A DNA stretch of 64,000 nt from Symsagittifera roscoffensis (Eukaryota; Xenacoelomorpha; Acoela; Convolutidae), in contig NC_087070.1 in the NCBI RefSeq assembly GCF_963678635.1, positions 40,989,831-41,053,830 on the forward strand. The letters run 5' to 3'. A program made the position numbers and the translations under genes. The notes under the pieces are model-generated. The model saw only the letters and a list, made by a program, of their open reading frames with translations, was not told the origin of the DNA and ran no database searches. Below, piece after piece: positions 31,595 to 43,150 of the stretch. How positions within the stretch are numbered: position 1 is the first letter of the stretch; every line of letters starts with the position of its first letter.

Positions 31595-33253
31595 GTGGCT
31601 TATAAGGAGGATGAAATAAAGCACCTGAAGGAGCTGTATATGGCGAAGGTGAGCCAAGTGTCACCGGAAGTTCTGGCGAGCATGAGATCCTCGGAGGGAT
31701 CCAACGACACACGCCCCGGGACAACAGCCCAGGAGCTGTGTGTATCGAGAGGGCCCGAGGTTCTGGATTTACGTGCATCGAGAGAGCCCGAGGCTCCTCA
31801 GCAGACACGACTGTCTGCTTCTAGTCAAAGGTTCACGATACCAGACCCTTCTGACACTTACCTCGCTCCTCATTTCCAAGAATCGTTCAACCAAGTGGCG
31901 AGAGCAACAATGGAAGAGATCAACCGAACCACTGGACGGACATTGGGTAGGATCGTTCCTTCCCAGCGTCGTGATCAGTCATCTAATAGCTCGGAGCGAG
32001 CACCCCACACGATAGTGCCCTCGGGGACTGCGCATGGCAGAACCTATCAAAAGTCCCGCGTGGTAGATATTAGGAAGAATCTGATGACACGTCACCAGTT
32101 CACGCAAGTAGCTGCGGAGCATCCTCGAGCCTGCCTGAATGACATGAGCTGGAACCCCGCTACGAGCGACCAGGTAATTCCCCCAGGGAGTCGCCACTTG
32201 ATCATAGGAGACAGTTTGGTGAGGGATCTGAATGAGATCTTCGTCTATGGTCAGACAACCACTCTGTCCTTTGGAGGAGCTTCAGTGGCTCAGGTCATCA
32301 AGATGATGGAATTCCAAAGCGAGGATCACCTGGATACGCTGGTGATAATGCTAGGAACTAACGACGTCTCGAGAGCCCCAGTGACTGCCGAGTGCAAGTG
32401 GGAGCCTCTGCTGGTATGCCTCCTGAATGAACTGAAAGAGAAGTATAGGCCCAGGTTTGTGGTGCTGTGCACGATACCACAAAACCCGCTGGTGGGCACC
32501 ACAGTGGCAGATTTCATGAATGGCATCTTGACACGGTGGAACGAAATGATCCGTAACTTGGTGAGAAACAACCCTGGCGAGTTGCGACTTCTGGATCTCG
32601 AAAACACGCTGCGCATGATTGATCATATTGCGCTTACCAGAGATGGGATACATTTCAACACCCAACGAGGGAGACACTGGATGAATGATGTATTTCAGAC
32701 GCAGTTGAGGGAAATGGAGCAGGAGTCGAGGGCGACCAGTTCTCTGGCTCGGACCAGCTCAACGACTGGAGGAAGTAGAATAAGGGCAAGCGTGCCCGAA
32801 TCCCTCGTCAACCGCCTAGGGATCCTGGCAATGGAGACGGCTGTAGCCGCACCCACCGCTCCGAGCTCAAACGTGAGAGAGAGGCTAGGGACTGCTTCTC
32901 CTCCCAGAACACAAACGCTTGAAAGCCGACTCGGCAGATCAGTGGTTCAGAACAGAAATAACTCCCAGACCGTGTCTAGGAGGAACGATCCGCCCGCCAC
33001 GGCAAACCCTGCTTCAGCAGCAGGACCGTCTACGAGCGCCGTGCCTGCGGAGGGAGTTGAACCAGGCAGCCTGCTGCTTTGGAACCAATCAGACCCGAGT
33101 CATTGGGGACAGTACAAGACAGACATGTCCACGAAATTGAACATGAATACCCTGGCGTGTCGGGAGGACGCGATGAGAATGATTGGCGGAGAAAGTCCCA
33201 CGGTGTCGCGATTATATCGGATATCAGGTGTGGATTGGCTGCTAGCAGAGTAG
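31595..33253 (+). pseudogene. Element A ORF2: SGNH/GDSL-type esterase
   Basis: Main ORF2 piece, in phase with the preceding coiled coil. Residue numbers are from 31595. Block I is IIGDSLVRD with nucleophile S207; block II has GGAS (near 227); block III is LGTND with N256; block V is DGIHFN with D350 and H353. All four SGNH residues and the Asp are thus present. The known reaction of the family is ester hydrolysis (lipase, acylesterase); the substrate is unknown. The C-terminal third is Ser/Thr/Pro-rich and ends in a small conserved patch (RISGVDWLLA). A TAG at 33251 ends it earlier than in B, where the frame goes on. It overlaps an ORF3-phase frame. Confidence 0.85.
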
Positions 33254-33438
33254 GAGCAGGTCAGCTCTACGACTACGCTCCGACATGCAGACTTGAACGG
33301 GTTGCCTCAGGACAATACCTTTGGACCTTGAACACAAGGTCCCTTACGGACGTCCGACAGAGAGCCCGGGAATTGACGCCACCTGCTCGAAGGGGCAAGT
33401 TTCAGGTAGAGAACAAGCCCAACAACAAGCATCATAAG

Positions 33439-36400
33439 ATGTACAGGCAGTTCGCTAAACCACCTGGTCAGACGCCTGGTGAGTATTCAAGGGACTACCC
33501 CCGAACGACCACGGTAGATGGAGATGACCAGAGATATGGGAAACTGAAGGCCCCAATAGGCGACGGCCTGTTCGCAGCTTACGATCCCTTAGAGATGAAA
33601 GCTGCAAAGTATCTGATCGTAGCCAGTTCCGATTATCTCTATACGCCCCGTTCTCTCTTTTGGCCCGACGTGATTTTCTTCACGGCTCCTAAATTGGATT
33701 GGGGACAGGCAATCGACATGATGATAAGTGTACGAAGGGTGGTCAATATGGAGCCGCAGGTGATAGTGGTTGCAGGCTCAAATGATCATCTGCAAAGCAG
33801 GGGCTTATTGTCACGTCTGACGGATGGATCGATCCCGAGCAACGAGGTCATAGGGGAGGCGATAATGACATTGCTCTCGGCGATGGCTGAGGTAGAAGCA
33901 GCAGCAAAACAACATTTCACCCATAATGTGGTGAAGGTGGTCTTTGTGTTGTCACCAGGGTACGCTGCATTGCCACAACCCCTTCAGTTTGTGTACACAA
34001 TGGTCACGACGATAGCAGAGGAGAGGTTCAACGTGATAATTCCGGCCCCGAACAGAGTAGTAGACCCAGACAATTACTACCCGTCCCGATCTGAGCTTCC
34101 CGCCGTTTGGGCTGACATTTCCAATGCCATACAGGGGCTCAGAGATTGTATCACAACTCGGTTGGTGCTAGATGAAGTTCTGGGGTTGGAGCTGTCCAAC
34201 TTTGCCAGATTGCTGAAACTTAGACCAGGGGTGGACGACGATCATCTGTTAGTACAACAGGTGGCTGACGATCTCTGGTTCAGACAGATGGATCATGCCG
34301 AGAGTGAGCAGGGTAGGACAGTTAGGAAGAACATGAAATCAGCCGAAGAAGATCTCATGGCAATGGCTTTGCGCACGAAGCCGCACAACAACATATGGTT
34401 GTACTTGTCACCAAGGCTGTGCACCTTGGGTGAGGACGCGTTCGAGCATGCGCCGGCAGTGATAAAAGAGATACACGTGTATCTGAAAAAATTGTTTGAT
34501 GGCCGGGAGTTAGCTGGGGGCATGATGTTGAAGCTGATGCAGGACGTAAACACGATGTCACTGGACAAGTTCCAAGCTGACGTGCTAGCCACGAGGGCAC
34601 AGTACGAACGATCGGATGCTATCTTGGGTGGAATGAGAGTGGGATGGACGCCATCCTTCCTGTCGACGTGCTATCCTAGGGCATCCCGGAACTTGATCGC
34701 GAGTTTTGTCAGAGACATCAGGAAGTTATCGATTGGCCTGGTGTTAGCCTTATACGTGACATTTGGTCACGAAAATTTCGTGAAGGGGCCGGCAAATCTC
34801 TTCACCCAAGCGTTGGCAGATTTGAGATTGGATGGACTCCTGACCCTGATTGCCATGACCTACGGTCGACTGGGTGATTTGCTTGTGCTGTTACGTTACC
34901 CTGAACAACTACAGGGACCCAGTCGTGAGTTCAATGCACAGTTGGAAACCGCCTCGCTCAAGAAGATGAAAGACTGGAGGACTCTCCTGCTCCAATATCT
35001 CTTACAGCAGAACAGAAGCGTCACGGGAGAAGATAAGGTGGCGACGGATGCGAGTGAGTGCAAGCAATATTGTGGCATGCCCTTGCTGACAGATTTGGCA
35101 GTCATGATGCGGATCGATCCGTTGGCTCTGATTCACGGACTGCGGGAATTCGTCACGGTGGTGTATGGACCGGTGATGTCTTTCGTGTTCCCGGACGTGC
35201 AAGTCAAGGCATACAGGAATTCGGTGTTGTATGTCAACCTGATCTCAGTCGTGGATTGTTCCGTGCTGAACTGGGTAGAGCAGAGGGAGTTGAGAGGGCT
35301 GGCCAGTGACGATAGACTGTTCGGAAGAATAGCGGAGCCAGGTTGGGTGTTGATGGATTTCAGCAACCACTTCAAGTACCGAATGGGCCGTGAGGAACTT
35401 TCTCACATCCAGTTTAACCCGAAGCTTTGGAACTTAAGACCAGAAGTGAACGATACAGGAGCGGCTATGGGAGTGCCACTCTTACCAGAGGCCTATGCAC
35501 ACGGTAAAGAGAACCAGCAAGCGTGGCTTTCCGGGTCCAGGCCGCTGCCGGACCAATGCCCTCGATATCCACCGATAAGGAGGATGTTGTTGGGAGTCAC
35601 ATCTCCCATCATTGCCCCTCACATCGGAGCAGCTCGTGACGCAGAGAAGAGAATGTTGAAGTGGAGTGAAGGGATGGAGCCGCGCTTCATCGGCTGGAAT
35701 GTTGCAGCAGCGCACACGTTTGACTTCTCATTTCCTGATGCTTGGAGCAGGAAAAAGATCAAGGCACTACCTTCCAGGAGACTAGAGGTCTCGGCCGAAA
35801 TGTGGAACGAAGTGTATTCTCCCACAGATGACTTATCAAGACTGAAGTGGTCAGGAGAAGTGAAAGTAGTGATGATGGAAGTGGCAAAGGAGAGCAGAGG
35901 AGGCTCATATATAACAATAGAGGACCTGGCACCACATGGCGAGGAGTCTGTAGAATTCCTGGTGAATGATGAGTTGTTTTATCATGCAGGAGACATGACC
36001 GTACCGGCTTGGCCGGACTCGGGCATAGACTCACGACAAGGACCTTCAGGACCCAGGCCGAAACCTGATGCAGGTGATGATGAACTGATGGATCAGGACG
36101 ATGACGACGACATCGAGGGAAAGACGGGAAGACCGGGTGAGACGGCTCTGGGAGCGTTAGAGAGAGACTTGCTAGAATACCGGTTTAGTGAAGACGACGA
36201 TGGGGAAGTCGATGGTAGTCTATTGCTAATGACGCCATCGTCTTTCATGTCCCCTACAAAGGAGGCGTCGGCCGACTTATCCCCGATAGACCCAATAAGC
36301 CAGGCGAGAGAATGCCGAAGCAGGGATCCGCAGAAATTGCTCCATGAGTCACCAAGGAGGAGAAAAATCGAAGAATCAATGAGGGTATCCTTCCTGAGCA

Positions 36401-38157
36401 CGCTGCCGGAAGAGGAATGGGAGAGATATCAAAGTGACTTAGAAGGCAAGACAGGGGAAACCTGGAGCCGAGTGAATTTCATGGAAAGATCATGGGACGT
36501 GATACGACGATATGGGACGCAGTCCATAATGAAGGTGGGATTGAACCAACCCATCATGCGTGAGGTCCTGGAGAAAATAGTGAACTCCATAGAGTCGGAT
36601 GTTCTGACCGAGTCAGTTACAGAAGACAGTGCCGATGATCAGCAGGTCGCAAAGAAATTACCTATCAGACGAGCCAGGAAGGGGCTGAAGCGACTAAAAG
36701 GGAAAACAGGAAGTCGAGCCATGAACCCGAGAGTGGTGAAGTCGAGAGCCAGCGCAGTGGTGACCTCTCTAACGAGCGCAGGTTGTTCAGGCGAGAGCGG
36801 GCAAGGAGATAGTGCAACGCTGACAGGGGGAGAAAAAGAGAATCTGATACCCCCTATGCTCTTGGCAGGTCTGACCACGACTGCTGTAAGATCAAAGAAA
36901 ACAGCACGAACACTGGCAGACACTAAATTAGAGATGGAGATCATCAGTCAATGTGGATCTGGAGGACTTGAAGATTACAGGCCCTCGCGGACCAACATGG
37001 CTAAGTTGAAACTGGAAGGACAACTCGACGTGGTCGAGTACAGTCGAGTCACTGTTCCGGAATCGGTCCACATGGGAGATCCAGCAGGGGGTTATGTGGA
37101 GATGTTGAAAGCGAGAAACTCAGCGAGAGGGCACCTGATGGCTTGGAGCGAGAAGCGAGCCATGCAGGAATATCTGAAAGAGCTTACGGAGAATTCAAAC
37201 TTAAATCGGAAAGAATACGGCACGGTAATGTCCTCTGAAGCGAACGAAATCGGATTGGAAAAACTACTAGAAATCTCCTGGAAGACGGCCCTCCAGAGAT
37301 ACTTCGACGAGGCGATGCATGCACCTGCGACGGTGGCAGCATACCTGGCTCATCCTTGCATGAGAACTGATCTGCAGTTACGGTTGGCTTGGTGCTTGAT
37401 GGGCATCAAGAGGGGGGAGTATGAAGCCAGTAATGATTCGAAATCACGGGAACAGGAGCTGGAGTTGATGGAAGCTCTGCGAGCGTTGATTTCAAAAGAC
37501 GATTCTGCGATAGCATGGGCTAAGCGTAAGGATGCCCTTTGCTTTGTCAGGTTCGTGGTGGATCGTATCCCCACTCCTGTTTTGGGAGAATGTATAAAGA
37601 TCATTCGGCAAAAGGGAGTTGATTGCGAAAGGAACTTCCTTAGGGCACTCCTGGAACTGTATCAGGACATGCCGTTGACTGTACCAAACAAGGAGTCGAA
37701 TGACATGGAGAGCTATCGCAAGTTGGAAGAAGTGAGAAGATATTCCAACAAAGAATTGAAAGTGAGCCGGGAGTTGTTTGAAGCAGTCAAAGGACAAAAA
37801 GAGTTTGCAACACTAGGGAAACTGAAGTCGTTCCAATATGTGTCTGGCATACCGGGGATGGTGTATAATCCCTTCGTGAATGAAGAAGCCAGGGAAGCGT
37901 ACTTCGACTATGAGCAAGTCATAGTACTCAATTTCTGGGTTGAACGTATCAAAGAAACTGGGATGCTGATGGTGGAACAACCCAAGCTGGGAATTATCTT
38001 GGAAGAACGAGTGGTCAAACCCTCGGTTCCCGAGCTAAAGGGGCAAGTGAGTTTTGATTGTGGTTCTTGGGACGGTCCCTTGAAAACCAGTCTAGTGACG
38101 ATGTGGGAACTCATGAAGCCTTCTTGGTGTCCTCATCCTAATGCCGGCTTAATCTGA
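33439..38157 (+). pseudogene. Element A ORF3, large first part
   Basis: A frame that is open from 33079, but homologous use probably starts at ATG 33439, since the earlier part overlaps ORF2. From 33439, residues about 50-230 look like a second, degenerate SGNH fold: YLIVASSDYL in place of GDS, VIVVAGSNDHL in place of GTND, and no DxxH. A long helical region follows, then an acidic disordered stretch (DQDDDDDIEG, near 36090-36130) and Lys/Arg-rich linkers, then conserved helical sequence to the TGA at 38155. The frame reopens in phase at 38161. No transmembrane segments, so it is not an envelope. I do not recognise the family beyond the SGNH likeness. Confidence 0.7.
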
Positions 38158-38160
38158 GAC

Positions 38161-39381
38161 ATGACGGCGGATATCACGTTAGACCTAGATGATGACGCGA
38201 GTTTGCATGATCTGGCCATGATACATCATCTGCTGGCCATGAGGTTGACGAAGCGGAAGAGCAACCCATCCACGGAGCTGTCCGAGGAAGGTCCATCGAG
38301 CAATTGGTTGAAGCAAGGCACATGCTTGGCTCAACATAGTGGGATGGAAGGACATGTTTGTAAACTGGGACACTGCCTGGTTACGCTGAGCGAGCAGCAT
38401 CGGCAACTGGCACGGTTGTACGGAAGATTGAGCATGTCGGATAAGAGTGGCAAGGAGTTGGTCGCGGACTGTCATGGGGTGACGGATGTAAACTTGATCA
38501 CAGCCTTGGGATTTTGTAGCATGACGAGTTCGATTGAATCGCTTGAGCGCCTGGAGCGTGCCCATGAGCTAGTGACGTCCCTCAGCGTGGAAGTATTCCC
38601 TGGAGCATTGCAAACGGAGCAGAAGATCGGAGGCTGGAGAGAAGCTCTGGAGAACGAGATGAATCTGAAAGACAGTGATGCCTATCATAAACCGACTGGT
38701 TCAAAATATCTGGTGGGTTCAAGCTCCGCACCATATTGCAGTAGTAGATATCCTACACACATGGTGGTGATGGATGCGAGGACACAGCAGGTGTTGATTG
38801 ACCAACTTTTCTCTGTGCCAAAGTGCGTGAGGTTGGCCAGAATGTCGGAGAGGTCATATGATTTATTGGCGAAGATCTTTCGGGCTGTCCCGAAGAGATC
38901 TGAAGGCGAGTTGCAAGACGTAGTGGGTGAAGAGTTTCTGAGATTAAACGAAGGCAATGTGAGTGAGTTCCAGAAGCAGAAAGCGAGTGGAGCGTTACCC
39001 ACTGAATTCCCCACCATAGAAGAGAAAGACGACTTACACAGAATTCTGATGGAGGTGGAACCGTTGCTGGGAGCCTCAGGATATCGGACCCGAAGGAACA
39101 TAGTGAGAACCCATGGGGAGTATCCTTGCCACTGCTTGGCGCAGACGTTGTGGTACCCCAAACGCGGGAATCTGATGCTAGTATGGGACGTGGAGGACTT
39201 ATACTCTACGGGGTTGCCCGATCAGAATCAACAGGTGTCAATCGTGGTGGTTAGTGCCATGCTGGCAGTGAGATGGCTGGAGGCTAACGCGGACACAAGT
39301 GAACAGGAGACGGCCGTGCCAACTCCTGAGCAGCTGAGCAACGTGAATTGGATCTTTTCAGAACCACCTGCAAGGTTCTGA
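38161..39381 (+). pseudogene. Element A ORF3, middle part
   Basis: Same phase as the preceding part across one TGA. In B, the matching protein reads straight through this point (SWCPSLNAD...), so the stop is damage. It carries a conserved Cys pattern (GTCLAQHSGMEGHVC, then C in LGHC), ADCHGVTDVNLITALGF, SVPKCVRLARMSE and PCHCLAQTLWYPKR, all shared with B. These Cys/His may bind metal. At the end the phase changes near 39355. Confidence 0.8.
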
Positions 39382-39854
39382 GGATACCTAAAGCCATTGA
39401 AAGAATATGGTCAAGGCAAAGATTGATGCCTTGGTTCCGTGCGGTGATGACATCATGGATGTATGAACGCTCGAAGCGTCACATGTCGAGGAACACGGAA
39501 GCCTATCAATCTTTCCAGCTAGATATAGGACCAGGAGCCTATAAGAGAGCATTCTTGACGCACAGAAACGCGGTCACCACGGCGGTGAAGCGGGTAGCTG
39601 GAGCGCCTTGTGTAACTGAAGATGAGACGAGAGAGGTCTTAAGAGCTGACCTAGAACGAAACGTGAGCCTATGTCTTCACAACAGCTTTTGCAGGAACCG
39701 GGAGCAAAAGGTTAATGTTGACTTGCTACCTTGTTGCAAACCGAGGCTGTTGGAACAGGAGAGTTGGGGCACGGCCCGCAACTCCATGGACGTGCTGGAG
39801 AAAATATTGGAGGACAGCGAAGCTGAAGATCAAGATGGAGAAGTAATGGAATGA
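39348..39854 (+). pseudogene. Element A ORF3, C-terminal part
   Basis: Continues ORF3 in another phase: CKVLRIPK, RLMPWFRA, QLDIGPGAYKRA, THRNAVTTAVKR and NVSLCLHNSFCRNRE, then an acidic tail. B (43151-45097) and D (63615-64000) share these blocks, so this end is the best-kept part of ORF3 across copies. Confidence 0.82.
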
Positions 39855-40595
39855 AGATGAACAAAGAAGAGAAGAGAAGAGAAGGAGAAAAAACTTGATT
39901 GTCTTTGTGTGCTAAAACTTGAACCAATCAACCAAGTTTTGATTATTGAACTTGTTAAACTTTTTGTTTTGATTTAGTTTGGTCAAACCAAACTTTGAAA
40001 ATTGTTACAATTGTTAAATTGTTGAAACATTAATTTTAGTTATGACTATTTATGTATGTATATATAGAACATAGGTGAGTATATTTACCTATTTAAACAC
40101 GATTAAAGTTTTTAACCTGTGTAAGACACAATTTCACTGTGTGGCGACATGGTAAGTTTGAGTAAACTCGCTCGAGAAGGGTGGGTAACTCAATAACTTT
40201 CCTAGCCACAGAGTTTCTTAGTTTTAATATTGAAAGGACCGCATAAATAACTGATTATACTTGGTGAGTGACGTTAAGTTAATTTTAACGGGTGCGTGGC
40301 CGTGCCACGTCCCACTTTTTAATCACAAAGAGCGAAAATAAATTTTATGGCAAGACGACGTAAGTAGTCAGAAAAGAAATTTTATCTAGGACACTCCTCG
40401 TGGTGCAAATTTTGTGAAAATGTTGAAAGGCAGTGAGATGTAGTACGATGCCATTTGTGAACACGTAGTGAGTTGAGGTGGGATAGATAAATTTCATTTT
40501 CTTATGCGATTTGTAAGATTGATTACAGAAAACTGGATAACTACTTGACGATAACCCAGTGTTATGCGATCAATAGGGACATTGATGGGGACTGT
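39855..40595 (+). other. Element A 3' untranslated region
   Basis: No ORF. Parts align with the B 3' region, for example GATGTAGTACGATGCCATTTGTG near 40436. It leads directly to the purine tract. Confidence 0.7.
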
Positions 40596-40605
40596 CCGGG
40601 GAGTA
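40596..40605 (+). promoter_or_regulatory. Polypurine tract of element A
   Basis: CCGGGGAGTA directly before the TG of the 3' LTR. The same ten bases precede the LTRs of B (42336-42327) and D (63193-63184). Expected plus-strand primer site. Confidence 0.75.
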
Positions 40606-41487
40606 TGTGCCATTCTGCCAGATGGCACAGCGCAACCTTCCGACGAAGCACGAATCAGAGAGAAAAGGCCTTAACAGTAAAAAAGTGCTTGGAAGGAGGG
40701 TCGAAGTATTCTGAAATTTTCTATTTTTAAAATTTCGATTTTCAAGTTGATATTTCTCAGAAATACGAAAAACGGCCATTTTGACCAAGAAAGCTGAAAA
40801 AATAAGAACAACGACAAATATTGTGAAAAACAGTCGTGCAAGAGACGGAGAATACGAAGCCTCTTATCGTGGCAGCAACGCCACAAGACCCTTATCAGCG
40901 GATATTAGTGGAGAAGGAAGCTTCGGTGGGGAAGGAATATTCCACGGAACCCTCCCGGGACGCAAATTAGAAGAGATAAGAGCGTTATCGCAGGAATATT
41001 ACGGGAGCGGAGGCTTGGTCCCCCAGAGACTGTTTTATGTGAAGGGACTGTATAAAACTGACTGTATAGCTACTTGAATGTCGTGAAACTTTAAATTAAC
41101 ACCAGTGTAACTTGATATTTTAGAATATGAGTAGCTAGAAAGAGGAAAGGGTCAATCCATCTCCAATGGATTTAATATAGAACTGTCACACAAAAACATA
41201 CTAAAATAGGTTGTTCGAGCCGTGTTTTTAATGACAATCACGTAGTCTGAGGATCCGAGACTCAGCTATGTGGTTGTGTTCGCATGTAAACGAAAGCTGA
41301 TCAAAAGTCGTTTGACTGATGGCCTAAAAATGGTAACTTTTTACTTTGCCCTAGACAGACCAGAAAATCAACTGGCAAGGTCGAGACGGTGAAAAGCGAG
41401 TAGGATTAAGGTAACTGACGCCTGCCAGTCGTTAATAGGTACTTTTCCTACGCTCCGTCGCTGTGTAGTATTTGGGCGAATGTTACA
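40606..41487 (+). repeat. Element A 3' LTR (882 bp)
   Basis: Begins TGTGCCATTCTG and ends GGCGAATGTTACA; aligns with 16559-17441 end to end, with roughly a dozen differences, including a small indel near 40882. Followed at once by the ACG duplication and the broken B LTR. Confidence 0.95.
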
Positions 41488-42326
41488 ACGACTGGCTAAC
41501 GTCTAAACAGAGCTTTATATGCTTTTCACCGTCTCTACCAAGCCAGTACTTTTCGGTGGTCTTTTCTAACATCGGGTCGACAAAAACGTTACTGCTTTCG
41601 GCTTCGGTCAAAACACTCAAATTAACTAGATTACATGCAGAAATAGTGAGCTCATGGCTGGGTCTCAGTATCCCCAGACCACGAGGTCACTCCTAAAAAC
41701 AGGGTTACTACTATTTACTATATTACCATTGTTTTTGTTCAGTAGATAAAAATCATCATCTCCATCGAAGATGGATCAACCTTTTCCCCCAACTCCTAGC
41801 TTCTCATCCTTATCAAAATGAATCCAGTTGTTAATTAAATTCAAATCAGGACATGACAAGAAGCTAAAAGTTTATATAAAAGAATAAAAGTTTCAGTTCC
41901 GAAACCCTTCCGGATTCTTGAATCCACTGAATCAAGCTCGTTAATCTTGATTTCTTCTTAATCCGGAAGGCTGTCCTCCACCCTTCACCGTTGTCCGCAA
42001 CGGCCTTGCAACTATTGTAGCGACACAATAGTTGCAACTCGGAACCTTCTCTGCTATTCCTGCAATCTGCTGTTGTTTTTTGATCACGATTCTCGTAGTT
42101 ATCGTCTGCGCAACTAATGTTGTTGTGTTTTTCTTCGACCAAAAATGATACGTAATCACTTCGAAAATTTAAAAATTAGCAATTTCCGAATCCTTCAACC
42201 TTCACGTTTTGTCCCATCGTTCAAATAACGTTCCTAATCCTTAACAATCACCAATCCGGAAGGCTCGCTGCTAAAATTTCGAATTCTGCAGAGATTGCAT
42301 TTTTCACATTCTGGTCGAATGTCACA
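41488..42326 (-). repeat. Element B 3' LTR, main part
   Basis: On the minus strand it starts TGTGACATTCGACC at 42326. It matches 60018-60884 except for a loss of about 30 bp near 42140 and scattered substitutions. Interrupted at 41488 by element A. Confidence 0.93.
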
Positions 42327-42336
42327 TACTCCCCGG
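42327..42336 (-). promoter_or_regulatory. Polypurine tract of element B
   Basis: CCGGGGAGTA on the minus strand, directly before the 3' LTR; identical in A and D. Confidence 0.75.
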
Positions 42337-43150
42337 ACAGTCCGGTCAGTGTCCTCATTGAATCACGCAATGTTCGTAAAATAGATACAGTGTCATCGAA
42401 CAGAATTTACAAAATGCACGAAATTACTTTTACCCACGTCACATCGACTCACTGCAGAATACAAATGGCATCATACTACATCACTATAGCCTTCAAATTC
42501 TTTCATCAATTTGCACATTGAGGATATGACTTAAGATAAAACATATTTTCTGACTTCCAGTGTCAATGTCCCGATTAAAACTTTTTCTCTTAGATTTAAA
42601 ATGTGTTGGTCTGCAGGACAGTCCTGCCAACCAACAAGCTAAAATTATCCTACTATGCTTCTTCCCTTCGGAAACCTTGCTTGTTATTGTCCTGAATACT
42701 AAAACTAAGAATCCCTGTGGTTAGCAAGAACAATGAAACAATCTCCCTCTTCGAGAGATTACTCAAGCCTTCCATGTCACCACAAAGTGATCAGTTCTCC
42801 TAGCTGATTAAAAACAGTCATGCAGGCTGGAATATTTTAATATACTCCTTCACTTAAGTCTTTCTGAATAAATAGTAAGTGAGCTTCTCTAAAGCCACTC
42901 CACTAAAATCAAAATGCAAATTTATAAATGCAACAATTTCAAAACTCAACTAAATGTTTCAGTTTTCAATTACAACTTGGTTGCTTGGTTTCTCACTTGA
43001 GTTTTTTCACACACATAAGACAATTCTGAGTTTTAACTTTTCCTTCATTACTCGTTTGTTCCCTTCTTTTTTCGTCGTTTAGAAGTTCTAAAACTTCTAA
43101 ATTCTTCTAATTTTCGTCTCTTTTTTCCCATCTTGCTTTTCGGTCATTCG
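42337..43150 (-). other. Element B 3' untranslated region
   Basis: No ORF of interest. Part resembles the A 3' region (GATGTAGTATGATGCCATTTGT, minus strand near 42470). A/T-rich near the ORF3 stop. Confidence 0.7.

Larger units (their letters stand above)
16559..41487 (+). mobile_element. Element A: giant LTR retrotransposon, 24.9 kb
   Basis: Complete LTR-to-LTR copy on the plus strand: 5' LTR, PBS, leader of 3.6 kb, Gag-Pol-macro, ORF2 (SGNH), ORF3, purine tract and 3' LTR. A 3-bp duplication ACG flanks it (16556-16558 and 41488-41490). The two LTRs differ at roughly a dozen positions in about 880, so the insertion is fairly recent, yet all ORFs carry lesions. It may have inserted as a defective genome packaged by another copy. 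It lies inside the 3' LTR of element B. Order PR-RT-RH-IN makes it Ty3/gypsy-type; the size is far above the usual 5-10 kb. Confidence 0.93.

Noticed and set aside
33079-33438. First 120 codons of the ORF3 frame as true N-terminus
   Set aside because: They overlap the ORF2 esterase C-terminus in another phase and have no counterpart of their own in B.
33439-39854. ORF3 as an envelope gene, making the family an endogenous retrovirus
   Set aside because: No signal peptide, transmembrane helix, or Cys-rich ectodomain pattern was seen; the protein is soluble-looking and very long.
41864-42159. Minus ORFs in the B LTR (and the like at 60466-60675)
   Set aside because: They are short, lie in LTR sequence, and change frame between the two LTRs of the same element.
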